A stretch of DNA of 64,000 nucleotides from Candidatus Nanosynbacter sp. HMT-352 (GTDB lineage Bacteria > Patescibacteriota > Saccharimonadia > Saccharimonadales > Saccharimonadaceae), in NCBI RefSeq assembly GCF_022819385.1, contig NZ_CP089290.1, positions 372,001 through 436,000 of the forward strand, in the 5' to 3' direction. This document shows positions 25,145 through 34,294 of this stretch, in pieces (position 1 is the first letter of the stretch; each line of letters opens with the position of its first letter). The notes under the pieces are model-generated. The model saw only the letters and a list, made by a program, of their open reading frames with translations, was not told the origin of the DNA and did not search any database. The translations under genes and the position numbers were made by a program.

Positions 25145-27127
25145 TTATTCGCGACCAGGAATTGATAATTGCTGGCGTTTTCGTCGCAATTCTTCCTCAA
25201 TTTCAGCCAGCGTCGGCTCGGAAGAATTTCTGGCTGGTTGTGGAATTTCTGGCTGGGTCGTCGGGATTGCGGGTGTGGTTGGATCTGGATTTTCTGGAGT
25301 TGCGATTGCTACTGGGTCTAAATCGACAATTTCGCTATTATTTTCAGTTGTGATATCTTCCGCCTTCTCTTCTGCGGCAATTTCAGTTTCTTCTGGAACG
25401 GTAGAATCTGGCGTTTTATCTTCGGACTTTTTGGTTTCTGCAGATTCCAAGCGTTGTTTTGCGTCCGAACTATTCATGCGAGGAATTTCCAGATAGAACG
25501 TACTTCCCTCTTTATATTTGCTTTCAACTCGCAAGTTTCCAGACATCGCCTCGGCTAAACGACGGCTCAAATATAGCCCCAAGCCAGTTCCGCCAATTTC
25601 TCGCGTGTCAGAATTGTCCACCCGATAAAATTTCTGGAATAAATGCGGAATATCTTCGGCTGGAATGCCAATGCCGCTATCTTTCACGCTTACAGAAATC
25701 TGTTTATCGTCGCCGGTAATATTGACGACAACTTCGCCCGACGGCGTATACTTGATGGCATTTTCAATCAAATTGCTGACAACTTCCCTAAAATGGTCAG
25801 GGTCAATATTGGCATAAAAAATCGGCTGCAATGACTTCTCCTTACCTTCATCAATTATGTCTGGCATAAAGATGTAATTGAGCTGCTTTTCGCTAGCTTT
25901 TGTCGCCAAACCGTCAAAAATATCCTTCAAAAATTCGTTTACGTTGATGATCTTCGGGTTGTTTTTCATTCGCCCGTCTTCAACTTTGCTGATATCGAGG
26001 AGATCTTGGAATAACCGTCCCAGATGTTGCGCCGATTCGTGAGCCTTGGTGATGAAGTCGCGGGCTTTCTCGTCGATGTGAGCGGTGGCTGGATTTAACG
26101 CCAGACCCAAATAGCCCTCAATTGACGCAACTGGCGTACGCATCTCGTGGCTGGCGGTGGAAATGAATTCGGCTTGCTCGCGCTCCTCGGCTTTTTCTTT
26201 GGTGATGTCGCGGAAAACTACGATGATTCCTTCGCCGTCCGTGCCGACTGGAGAGCTGACGATTGACACTAAAATGCGTTTTTCGGAGCTGGTCAATAGG
26301 AATAATTTATCGTTATGAGTTGGCTGGTTTTTTGATAAAGATTGAGCTATTGGATTTTCGAGGTCTTCTACGTCTTTTCCGTCTGAGGTGACGAGTTTTA
26401 AGACGCTTTTCCAGTTAAGCCCGAGTGCGTCGCCTTGGTCCCAGCCGATGATTTGTTGGGCGGATGGGTTTATCAATTCAATGTTGCCGTCTTTGGAAAT
26501 AGCCAAAACGCCGTCGTCGATGGCATTAATCACTACGTCAGATTTGTTCTCAACCGCGGAAAGTCTATTCTCCAGATTGGACGTATTGTCATCAGTTTTT
26601 TGGCGGCGAATCCATAGAACAAGGCTAAAAATCAAAGGCAAAAATCCGAAGAAGAGGTAGCCGATGATGAATTGTATGTTTATTCCCTGTTGAATGCTGG
26701 TGGCTATAATCTGCAAAATAACCAAAAGTCCCATTATTCCTAAGATTATTGCGCCGAAAAATCCTGCAAAAATTGCCACGATAATCCACATAACTAGGAA
26801 TGGTGAAACGACTCCGCCGCTGGTAATTATGGTGGTTGCGGCGACAGCGACGGTTAACAAATACACGAAAATTCCTATTCCAGTTTCGTGTTTTCTGGGA
26901 AGCCAAAAACATAAAATCAGCACAATTAAGCTGCCAATTCCTGCTACGCCAGCCGCCAAATCTGAGACAGATAATCCGATTGGCAATTGATAGCCGGTCG
27001 GTATAAATCGCGCCCATGCGTATAAAAGAATGATTGTGAAACAACTCAGTAATGCCACTTCACACAATCTCCTTAGCCAAAATCTGGAAATTGCGTGAGG
27101 CTTAAAGTAAATCCCGCCCTTTTTCAT
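25145..27127 (-). CDS. Membrane sensor histidine kinase with PAS domain
   Basis: A 660-aa kinase: about six membrane helices (residues 15-205), a PAS domain (about 225-340), HisKA with phospho-acceptor STASHEMRTPVASIEGYL, and HATPase with N, G1 (DSGIGIP) and G2 (GTGLGLYLS) boxes. A Glu/Pro-rich tail of 100 residues follows. The ATG at 27127 is preferred to upstream codons: the extra residues are not membrane-like and CATAAT ends 6 bases before 27127. The signal is unknown. Confidence 0.87.
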   Translation of the reverse strand: MKKGGIYFKPHAISRFWLRRLCEVALLSCFTIILLYAWARFIPTGYQLPIGLSVSDLAAGVAGIGSLIVLILCFWLPRKHETGIGIFVYLLTVAVAATTIITSGGVVSPFLVMWIIVAIFAGFFGAIILGIMGLLVILQIIATSIQQGINIQFIIGYLFFGFLPLIFSLVLWIRRQKTDDNTSNLENRLSAVENKSDVVINAIDDGVLAISKDGNIELINPSAQQIIGWDQGDALGLNWKSVLKLVTSDGKDVEDLENPIAQSLSKNQPTHNDKLFLLTSSEKRILVSIVSSPVGTDGEGIIVVFRDITKEKAEEREQAEFISTASHEMRTPVASIEGYLGLALNPATAHIDEKARDFITKAHESAQHLGRLFQDLLDISKVEDGRMKNNPKIINVNEFLKDIFDGLATKASEKQLNYIFMPDIIDEGKEKSLQPIFYANIDPDHFREVVSNLIENAIKYTPSGEVVVNITGDDKQISVSVKDSGIGIPAEDIPHLFQKFYRVDNSDTREIGGTGLGLYLSRRLAEAMSGNLRVESKYKEGSTFYLEIPRMNSSDAKQRLESAETKKSEDKTPDSTVPEETEIAAEEKAEDITTENNSEIVDLDPVAIATPENPDPTTPAIPTTQPEIPQPARNSSEPTLAEIEEELRRKRQQLSIPGRE

Positions 27128-27187
27128 GCTTTTATTATGGCGAATTTTCAGAAAAATCTCAAGTGATAAATGTGGTATAGTAACTCT

Positions 27188-27688
27188 ATGAATCATGATC
27201 AGCATAATGACCAAAGTAACAATCCCGACGTAAGCAATGCGCCAGTCTATGACAGCACAGAGAAAAAGAGAGCCTTTAAGCGTGTTATGCTCTTTTCTTT
27301 AATGTTTACCATTATTACGCTAGTAGGAAATTACGTTTCAATGCGAGGATCGACAGGACCGTATAACATACACGTTTCTTTTTTGATATTAGCCATTTCA
27401 AACGCATCGATGATGCTCTCCCCGTTGCTAATTATTTTTATGATTAGGTGGTACAAGAGGGGTTATTATCAGAATATTAACAAGATGGTAAATGATAGTC
27501 CAAAAGCGGCAATCCACTCTTCTGTACTGTCGGCAATAATTTTTGCGGCGCTTTGGGTATATGGTAAACTTGTGTCGATAGATATTCTAATACTTTTTCC
27601 TGTAATCATCTTCCCTGTTGCGTTATTGACTATCTATTTATTGCCGATAATTGATGTGATATTATATGGATATGATAGGCATAAATAA
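27188..27688 (+). CDS. Small multi-pass membrane protein, paralog of the next gene
   Basis: A 166-aa protein with an Asn/Gln-rich soluble N-terminus (about 25 residues) and four hydrophobic helices. No family recognised. ATG 27188 is favoured because TATAGT (27176-27181) ends 6 bases before it. The layout (short NDQ-rich head, then four helices) is repeated in the next two frames, so the pair probably arose by duplication. Confidence 0.6.
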   Translation: MNHDQHNDQSNNPDVSNAPVYDSTEKKRAFKRVMLFSLMFTIITLVGNYVSMRGSTGPYNIHVSFLILAISNASMMLSPLLIIFMIRWYKRGYYQNINKMVNDSPKAAIHSSVLSAIIFAALWVYGKLVSIDILILFPVIIFPVALLTIYLLPIIDVILYGYDRHK

Positions 27689-27775
27689 AAAAATAATGAA
27701 CTTTAATAATACTGATTCCTTTATTAATTGCGATAGGATAATAATTTGAAAATATAATAGTCGGGAGAATGATTT

Positions 27776-28045
27776 ATGAATAATGATCAATATAATAATC
27801 AAAACAACCTTACGGATAACGCGCCAATCGCTTCACCTGGAACTGAAGATATGAAGAAGCAATTAACTTTTACGGAAGCTCCAGCTGTTGCAGAGCCCTT
27901 GCCTACTGCAGTCACGAATAAAAATATGACTAAAGACAGGACTATTATGCTGACGGTGTTTTTTGTAATCGTGAGTTTTGTGACAATTGCGCCAGTACTC
28001 AGTAAACATTTTGCCGCAGCCTTTTTAGTGTGGCATATGTTATGA
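27776..28045 (+). CDS. Membrane protein fragment, N-terminal part of a split paralog
   Basis: An 89-aa frame beginning MNNDQYNNQNN, a near copy of the opening of the gene at 27188. It has one full helix (about 55-75) and stops soon after at a TGA inside the second hydrophobic region. TATAAT (27753-27758) and GGGAGAA (27763) precede the ATG. The stop overlaps the ATG of the next frame (ATGA), so either a frameshift split one gene or the two parts are translated in coupled fashion. Confidence 0.5.
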   Translation: MNNDQYNNQNNLTDNAPIASPGTEDMKKQLTFTEAPAVAEPLPTAVTNKNMTKDRTIMLTVFFVIVSFVTIAPVLSKHFAAAFLVWHML

Positions 28046-28428
28046 TGCCAGATCTCATACGTGACATTTTTATAATTTATAACCTAGCATTGTCGCTTAT
28101 TATGATTAAGATGTGTGTATTTAGGCAATATTGGGCAACAAATGAAGTACTAGGGCGGGTCTCAAAAATAATTATTTTGCTGATATGTATGATATTTACA
28201 TTTGTGTTTGCGTCCTCACTCTATGATTATAAGATTGATTCTATAAACAATAGTGATTCCATAATAATTGTAAGCAAGGATAGTGATAGGGCGCTTGCGG
28301 TTTTTTCTACCGCAATGACGACGCCAACAATATTTATAAACTTATATATTGTTATTCTTACAATTTACTTTTCTTGGGCTATGCTGTCTTATCATAAAAA
28401 GTCGACGTCTAACATAGGGAAAAAGTAG
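28042..28428 (+). CDS. Membrane protein fragment, C-terminal part of a split paralog
   Basis: A 128-aa frame with three hydrophobic helices, in the +2 frame relative to the preceding 89-aa frame. Together the two have the four-helix plan of the protein at 27188. Its ATG at 28042 overlaps the preceding stop, and a GTG at 28030 is also in frame. A single base change near 28030-28045 would restore one 215-residue protein. Confidence 0.5.
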   Translation: MMPDLIRDIFIIYNLALSLIMIKMCVFRQYWATNEVLGRVSKIIILLICMIFTFVFASSLYDYKIDSINNSDSIIIVSKDSDRALAVFSTAMTTPTIFINLYIVILTIYFSWAMLSYHKKSTSNIGKK

Positions 28429-28449
28429 ACAAGTCTTCCCTTTCCATGG

Positions 28450-28455
28450 TATAAT
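28450..28455 (+). promoter_or_regulatory. -10 box of tRNA-Glu
   Basis: TATAAT 12 bases before the mature 5' end of the tRNA, giving a very short precursor leader. Confidence 0.6.
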
Positions 28456-28467
28456 CCATGGAGTTAC

Positions 28468-28542
28468 GGCCCTATCGTCTAGCGGTTAGGACACCAGGTT
28501 CTCATCCTGGCAACCCGGGTTCGATTCCCGGTGGGGTCACCA
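28468..28542 (+). tRNA. tRNA-Glu (anticodon CTC), CCA encoded
   Basis: A full cloverleaf: acceptor arms at 28468-28474 and 28532-28538 pair with two G-T pairs; the anticodon stem CCAGG/CCTGG encloses TTCTCAT with anticodon CTC; the T arm reads CCGGG-TTCGATT-CCCGG. The 3' CCA is encoded. A small hairpin with a T run follows at 28556-28580. gltX is found 3 kb downstream. Confidence 0.95.
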
Positions 28543-28555
28543 AGAATGTCATTTT

Positions 28556-28581
28556 AGAGTCCGTAAGAGGCTCTTTTTTAT
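28556..28581 (+). terminator. Terminator after tRNA-Glu
   Basis: AGAG-CC and GG-CTCT arms around a GTAAGA loop followed by a run of six T residues. Confidence 0.65.
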
Positions 28582-28656
28582 TGTCTTGAATCATTTACAG
28601 TTCAGATATTCTAGGTGAATATCCTCAGCTTCATTTTTTATTGCGTCAAAATATTT

Positions 28657-29037
28657 TTAGTCATCGCTACTCATCTGCTTGACGACATCTATCAAATTCC
28701 GCGGCGTAATGTCAGCCTTAATTAGATATCCGTCAACACGACTCATGACGGATTTTCGTGAAGCCTCATCCTGCTCAAAATTGGTCATAATCAGAATCTT
28801 ACTATTCGGAACCAAATCGACATTATTATTTCTCAGTGCGTCTAAAATCTGGTCACCGCGTTGCTCTGGTAGCATCAAATCTAAGATTATCAAGTCAAAG
28901 TTCTGGTTGCGTGCCGCCACTAGCCCGTCATTCCCGTCAACCACCCACGTCACGTCATATCCCGCTTTTTGCAGACTTCTGACGTACATTTCGCCAATAA
29001 ATCGGTCGTCTTCCACGCATAAAATTGTCTTTATCAT
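28657..29037 (-). CDS. Single-domain response regulator
   Basis: A 126-aa CheY-like receiver with EDD in the acidic pocket, phospho-acceptor Asp in LIILDLMLPEQRG, T in ILIMTNF and K in GYLIKADI. No output domain. It starts 8 bases after the histidine kinase gene with AGGAGG just ahead of the ATG, so the two are one operon and a signalling pair. How it acts is unknown; single-domain regulators often act on motility, polarity or another kinase. Confidence 0.88.
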   Translation of the reverse strand: MIKTILCVEDDRFIGEMYVRSLQKAGYDVTWVVDGNDGLVAARNQNFDLIILDLMLPEQRGDQILDALRNNNVDLVPNSKILIMTNFEQDEASRKSVMSRVDGYLIKADITPRNLIDVVKQMSSDD

Positions 29038-29045
29038 AATTCCTC

Positions 29046-30572
29046 CTAGCCCTTATACATAGCGTGATTTTTTATCCAGCCGCCGCCCTTTCGTATCAAT
29101 TGATTATTCAGCTGTCCGTCTTCTAGCAATTTATCTTTAACTGTAGCATAAATTGGCAAAGTGAACGAAAATACCGAGCCTTCGTTTTCGCGAGATCGAG
29201 CGATTATCGAGCCGCCGTGAGATTCGACAAAAGCTTTGCAGATGTAAAGCCCGATTCCCGTCCCGGCCACAGCCTCGCGTGATCTGTGCGATCGATAGAA
29301 TTTGTGGAACAAATTGTCCACGACATTTGCTGGCATACCAATTCCATTATCGGCGACGGACACTTCCACGAAGTCGCCTTTTTTTTCTGCGGAAACGGTT
29401 ACGGACCCGCCCTCAAAACTGTACTTAATGGCATTGTCAATTAGATTACCAATCACTTCCCCGATACTTCCGTGATCAGCGGCTACTGTCGGCAGATCAT
29501 CTGGAATATTGACGCTGAGCATTCTGTGTTGAGTCGAGGCGCGAAGTTGCATATCGTCAGCAATCGAGGCGTAAATATTGGCGACAGTGTCTTCCAGAAG
29601 ATAAACCTTCAAGTGATGCCTATCATATCTGGCAACGTTAAGAATGTTGTCTATATAGCTAGATAAGCGGTTGGACGAAACAACTAACCTATCAAGAAGT
29701 TGCCTTTCATCGCCCTGCAGGCGTCCAGCAAACTCTTCGTTGATAATGTCCAGATATCCACGAATAACTGTAATCGGTCCGCGGAGTTCGTGAGCGGCAA
29801 ATGAGATGAAATTGAGGTCCTCTTCTTCTGGCAAATATCCTTCAGACTTGTCGATGAGAAAAATGACAGTTTCGGCGGCGGCGCCTTTCTCAAACGACAC
29901 GATGATGTCGAATATTCGTGTTTTTTGGACGATATCAGGGTTGGTGCTAATGCGCTGCCAACGGCGCTCGGCTTTAATTTTCTCATTGGAGATTTCGTGA
30001 AGCCAATCGTAAATGCTTGGTTCGTTTAGAAAATCAAGCGCCAGAAAATCCTCGCCTTTTGCGTTCCTGGAAATCGGGGCGGCGGAATTGGCGAAGATAA
30101 TCTTCTGATTGGAATTAAGAATCACGACGCCAGTGCTGGCTTGATTTAGAGCTTGAGTGAGCGGGATTTTTGGCTTGTCGTTGTCGCTAGCTGGTTTTTG
30201 CTCTGGCTGATAATCGCCATAAATTGCCTGAAGCGCCGTCTTAAATCCAGTTTTTTCGTAGCGTTTATCGTTAGGATTTGGCGGAGTGTCGGTGGTCAGT
30301 TCGCCAATTTTATGAGAAAGCGCCGCCAGAATTTTATTAAGCGGTGCGGCGATGATTTTAACGATAGAAATTGAAAATAGGATTTGCAAGATGGCGGTAA
30401 TTAAAATGATAATCCAAAAATTTAGCTGGAATATGGAAATTGCCGTGAAATGGAGTGCGATTCCCAGTCCTAATATGATGCAGGCGCTCGCTGATAATAG
30501 GACTAATATGACTTTTCGGTAATAATATTGTTTGTACTCGCGCAAAGTTTTAGATGCCGGATCTATTGCCAT
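29046..30572 (-). CDS. Membrane sensor histidine kinase
   Basis: A 508-aa kinase with two N-terminal membrane helices (about 20-70), a PAS-like segment (about 150-240), HisKA with FAAHELRGPITVIRGYL and a HATPase domain with GNLIDNAIKYS, DNGIGMP and GTGIGLYICK. The ATG at 30572 is chosen because a GGAAGGGG ribosome site lies about 10 bases ahead; the start overlaps the end of the DUF3048 gene by 10 bases. Its partner is the receiver protein at 28657. Confidence 0.86.
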   Translation of the reverse strand: MAIDPASKTLREYKQYYYRKVILVLLSASACIILGLGIALHFTAISIFQLNFWIIILITAILQILFSISIVKIIAAPLNKILAALSHKIGELTTDTPPNPNDKRYEKTGFKTALQAIYGDYQPEQKPASDNDKPKIPLTQALNQASTGVVILNSNQKIIFANSAAPISRNAKGEDFLALDFLNEPSIYDWLHEISNEKIKAERRWQRISTNPDIVQKTRIFDIIVSFEKGAAAETVIFLIDKSEGYLPEEEDLNFISFAAHELRGPITVIRGYLDIINEEFAGRLQGDERQLLDRLVVSSNRLSSYIDNILNVARYDRHHLKVYLLEDTVANIYASIADDMQLRASTQHRMLSVNIPDDLPTVAADHGSIGEVIGNLIDNAIKYSFEGGSVTVSAEKKGDFVEVSVADNGIGMPANVVDNLFHKFYRSHRSREAVAGTGIGLYICKAFVESHGGSIIARSRENEGSVFSFTLPIYATVKDKLLEDGQLNNQLIRKGGGWIKNHAMYKG

Positions 30573-31669
30573 GAAACACTTCCCCTTCCTGGCGTGAAGG
30601 CTGCAATCCATGTTTGTCCGCGATTTAAGGCGACGTCTTTTCCGGATTCGTCTGTCAATTTAAGTGGCGAATTTATGTCCGCTTTTGACCAAGTGGCAGT
30701 GGCGACTGTGCCGTTTTGGAAAATGTAAGCTTTGCCGGATCCTGTCGTTTTGATGTCTTCGTAGCCATCGTAATTTTGAGCCCGAGCTTCAACGCCAACT
30801 TCCATAGCTATGACAGTGTTTGGAGCAATTTGCCCATCTTCCCTGTCGGTATGTGGCGCGCCAGCCATGCTCCTAAGGTAAGAATTTGACGCCTTGTCGT
30901 AAGTGTATGAGGTGTTGTAGAGTGAGCCGCTGAGGTTTATGTTTACAGATGTGGCGTTTGGCGATTCAACAGGCTTGCCGTCTGCTCGCGCGAAGCTGGT
31001 GAATCCGGAATTGTTATAGCCTTTTGCGCTGTTCAATTGGTCAAGTTTTTCTCCTGAAGTATAGACGTTGTGCGGCGCGTAGCGGTCGCGAGATCTCCAA
31101 TACGATCCGTCGTTAAAGAACTGGTCGATGTCGCGATAATTACCGTTTCTGACTTGGGATAAAGCGTTTGGACTTCCGCCAACGTGCGCGATTGACGCCT
31201 GATACGGCGCCGCCCAGCTCAAATAGTACAATCTCAAGCTTCGCACTGGACCAATTAGCGCCGGCTTTTCTCCCTGGTACAGGGCCAAAAACCTAGTAAT
31301 TCCGCCCTCTGCCACGGCTTCATAAACCACGCCAGCTTTCTTCAGTCCTGACTGCGGTCTGGCGGCTGGACTATTCTCAATCATCACGCCAGTTACAGGC
31401 AACTTCGCGGCGGCTTCGTTCGCGATTTCCATTCCAGTCAATGGCGAATAAAACTTCTTCGGCGCAGGTTTTTTGGCTGGCAATTTCAGTTCCACGCTAG
31501 CGGCCTGCTCGTATTTTATGGAATGAATTGCAATTATGAAAACTCCAGCAATAACCGTCGCACTCACCACGAGCACGATCGCCAGAATATGCTTTTTTAT
31601 CCATTCTTTGAACGACTCCCAACGAGCGTTCTTTTTTTGTCCTGATTTATCTATTTTTTCAACATTCAT
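30563..31669 (-). CDS. DUF3048 (YerB-like) membrane-anchored surface protein
   Basis: A 368-aa protein with a membrane helix at about 29-50 and an extracytoplasmic DUF3048 domain: PVTGVMIENSPAARPQSGL, VYEAVAEGGITRFLALY, GPVRSLR and R---PHNVY. DUF3048 proteins are exported in Firmicutes (YerB) with no assigned enzyme activity. It is followed by a kinase-regulator pair in the same operon. TATACT ends 10 bases before the ATG. Confidence 0.87.
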   Translation of the reverse strand: MNVEKIDKSGQKKNARWESFKEWIKKHILAIVLVVSATVIAGVFIIAIHSIKYEQAASVELKLPAKKPAPKKFYSPLTGMEIANEAAAKLPVTGVMIENSPAARPQSGLKKAGVVYEAVAEGGITRFLALYQGEKPALIGPVRSLRLYYLSWAAPYQASIAHVGGSPNALSQVRNGNYRDIDQFFNDGSYWRSRDRYAPHNVYTSGEKLDQLNSAKGYNNSGFTSFARADGKPVESPNATSVNINLSGSLYNTSYTYDKASNSYLRSMAGAPHTDREDGQIAPNTVIAMEVGVEARAQNYDGYEDIKTTGSGKAYIFQNGTVATATWSKADINSPLKLTDESGKDVALNRGQTWIAAFTPGRGSVSWQ

Positions 31670-31707
31670 GCTTATGCTTAGTATAGCATTTTCGGCGCAC
31701 GAATAAA

Positions 31708-33153
31708 CTATTTTTGTAGATAATTATCGATTCTTTGCAGAGTTTTTTCTTTGCCAATCAGTGCCAATGTGTCGTTAAGTTGCGGACTAAACGGCGCCCA
31801 CGTCGTCACAATTCTCACCAGACTAAACAAAATCCCCGGCTTCTGCCCCGTCGTTTCTAGTAATTCATTAAGGCAATTCTGAATTGTTTCTGGCGTCCAA
31901 TCTGTAATTTTCTCGAATTCTTGGCGCGCAATTGACAATAAATCTCGTCGTTCGTCGTCGGTCAATTTGCGAAGTTGCTTATTTCCGTCAATCAATTCCG
32001 TGTCAATTTCAGGCTCGACGAAGAAATAACTTGTTAATTTTGGCAAATCTTGCAGTGTCTTCAAGCGGTCTTGCGCCAATTCCAGAACGCACTTTTTATA
32101 AGATTCGTCGGCGTTTTTGGCTTCTTCGCCCCAGAATGATTGGCAGCGAGAATAAAGATCGTCCAAGCTAAGTGAGCGAATCCATTGACCGTTCAGCCAA
32201 ATGAGTCGTTGTTCGTCAAATCGCGCGCCAGATTTTTGAACGCGATCAAGCGAGAACTTTTCAATCAGCTCGGCTTTACTGAAAATTTCCTGTTCCGTGC
32301 CGTCATTCCAGCCAAGTTGCGCTAAGAAATTAAGCATCGCTTCCGGCAAAATTCCCTCTGATCGATATTCAGTTACGCTTTTAGCGCCGTCACGCTTGCC
32401 AAGTTTTTTATTTCCCGATGGCGCCATAATGTGTGGCACGTGCGCCAGAATCGGCGGCGTAATTTTAAGCGCTTCGTAAAGCGACAGATATTTAGGTGTA
32501 CTGGCAATATATTCCGAGCCGCGGATCACGTGCGTGACTTGCATTTCGAAATCGTCAATGATGTGTGCGAAATTGTAGGTTGGCAGACCGTCCGCTTTGA
32601 TCAGAATGAAATCGTCCAAAGCTTCTGGGCCGGCCGACAATTCGCCCATAACGGCATCTTTCCAAGAATATCGCTTAATTTCCGGAACTTTGAAGCGCAG
32701 CGGCATTCCAAGTTGCCACTCTGGCGGATTTTCTGGACGATGGTCGCGATATAAAAATGCTCGTTTTTCAGCTTTGGCTTTGTCGCGGAAAACTTGCACT
32801 TCTTCGGGTGTGTACGGATCGGCGTAAGCTAGCCCTTCGCTAATCATTTTCTTTGCCCACTTTATGTAAATGTCGCGACGATCTGTCTGGTGATATGGAC
32901 CAAAATTGCCAGACTCTTCTTTTGGATTGTTAAGAATTGGTCCTTCATCCCAATTTAGTCCTAGCCAATTTAAGGTCTCCAAAATCATTTCTTCCGCGCC
33001 TTCAACGAACCGAGCTTGGTCCGTGTCTTCAATGCGTAAGATGAAATCTCCCTGATGCGCCCTGGCAACAAGGTATGTGTATAGCGCGGTGCGGACGTTG
33101 CCTAAGTGAATATAGCCAGTCGGACTTGGCGCAAAACGAGTTCTAATAGTCAT
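31708..33153 (-). CDS. gltX: Glutamyl-tRNA synthetase
   Basis: A 481-aa class I synthetase: the HIGH-type motif is SPTGYIHLGN near the N-terminus and the KMSKS-type motif is KKLGKRDGA in the middle. It charges tRNA-Glu, encoded 3 kb away, and in many bacteria with GatCAB also tRNA-Gln. TATAAT (33165-33160) ends 6 bases before the ATG and no ribosome site is present. Confidence 0.96.
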   Translation of the reverse strand: MTIRTRFAPSPTGYIHLGNVRTALYTYLVARAHQGDFILRIEDTDQARFVEGAEEMILETLNWLGLNWDEGPILNNPKEESGNFGPYHQTDRRDIYIKWAKKMISEGLAYADPYTPEEVQVFRDKAKAEKRAFLYRDHRPENPPEWQLGMPLRFKVPEIKRYSWKDAVMGELSAGPEALDDFILIKADGLPTYNFAHIIDDFEMQVTHVIRGSEYIASTPKYLSLYEALKITPPILAHVPHIMAPSGNKKLGKRDGAKSVTEYRSEGILPEAMLNFLAQLGWNDGTEQEIFSKAELIEKFSLDRVQKSGARFDEQRLIWLNGQWIRSLSLDDLYSRCQSFWGEEAKNADESYKKCVLELAQDRLKTLQDLPKLTSYFFVEPEIDTELIDGNKQLRKLTDDERRDLLSIARQEFEKITDWTPETIQNCLNELLETTGQKPGILFSLVRIVTTWAPFSPQLNDTLALIGKEKTLQRIDNYLQK

Positions 33154-33182
33154 GAGTAAATTATAGCACGTTATCTGATGAG

Positions 33183-34205
33183 TTACAGACTAGTGGCAAT
33201 TTTTTCAATTTGGCTGCTTGAGAGGTTTGCGTCGCCGCTGATTTGATATAAAATTCCGCCGTTCACCCAAGCCGCTTCTTTCCCGCCACTGTAAATTGTC
33301 AATCCGTCGATCATCGTGGTGTTTGGATTCTTGTGCTTTTCAGAGAAAAATTCTTTCACTGCTGACGAATTCCAGCCGCTTTTTTGCTGGGTTATGGTGT
33401 ATCCTGAGCTTCCGTCGGCGTAGGCGTATTTCATAGAGACCTCGCCCGATTTGAATTTGATAGGTCCATTCAGCGCGTAGCCGTCTGGCCTATAGCCTGG
33501 ATATTTGGCATCAATTCCTGATTGAACGGCTGCCATTTTTATGGAGATATTTGGCATACTCAGATATGTTAAATAGCCACCGAGTAGCATCACCGCAAAT
33601 CCCACGGAAAACGTATTCAACCAACGCAAGGCACCGCCCTTTTTCTGGCGTCGACGTGCTTTTTTATTGCTGATAATTTCATTCGACAAGGCTTTTTCGA
33701 TCGCTTCGTTTTTCAATTGATGAGCGGTTTTTGCGACTGGTTTTTCTATTTTTTGCGGAGCGACGGCGACAAGCGGATTGTTATTCATGGCCAGAGGCTG
33801 GCGTTCTTTTCGCAACTTAGTGTTGACGCTAAGAGGTCTTTGTTGAGCGCGACGAGTAACGGGGTGAGTTTCGGTCGGGCGGTTAATAGCAATTTTCTGA
33901 GGAGCCGGTTTGCTGACAATTGGCGTAGAAAACTTCTTCACGGCGACATGTTGCTTCACGTCGACGCGAGCTTTCTGGGGCTTGGCGGCCAATGGCGTAC
34001 GCTGTGGCATTTTAACGTGCCGACGATTCAACGTGCTGGATTTCTGAACGTGTGCGGCGTGAATATTTGATACAGATGTACCGCGCCTACCGATTGATTG
34101 TTCTTTTTCTATTTCAGATTTTTCAATCTTAATATCATCCATTACCATTCCGGTAATAGTATTGTAAGCTCGTCCATTGATAACCACGTAGTTTTTACTT
34201 GCCAT
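33183..34205 (-). CDS. Membrane protein with DUF4367-like extracytoplasmic domain
   Basis: A 340-aa protein: a 190-residue basic, low-complexity cytoplasmic region (ending KKARRRQKKGG), one membrane helix (about 197-218), then an outer domain containing YTITQQKSGW, TIYSGGKEAAWVNGG and ILYQISGDANLSS, which resembles DUF4367. The start is supported by an AGGGGGATTA ribosome site and a TATAAT about 40 bases upstream, making it one of the few leadered genes. Role unknown; it lies beside PEGA and sortase genes. Confidence 0.65.
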   Translation of the reverse strand: MASKNYVVINGRAYNTITGMVMDDIKIEKSEIEKEQSIGRRGTSVSNIHAAHVQKSSTLNRRHVKMPQRTPLAAKPQKARVDVKQHVAVKKFSTPIVSKPAPQKIAINRPTETHPVTRRAQQRPLSVNTKLRKERQPLAMNNNPLVAVAPQKIEKPVAKTAHQLKNEAIEKALSNEIISNKKARRRQKKGGALRWLNTFSVGFAVMLLGGYLTYLSMPNISIKMAAVQSGIDAKYPGYRPDGYALNGPIKFKSGEVSMKYAYADGSSGYTITQQKSGWNSSAVKEFFSEKHKNPNTTMIDGLTIYSGGKEAAWVNGGILYQISGDANLSSSQIEKIATSL

Positions 34206-34294
34206 TAATCCCCCTAATGTTTATTCCTATATATTATAGTACAAATCGCCTAAGGTTTTTTCAAGTGTAAAAATATGTTATAATTTTCGTAATT

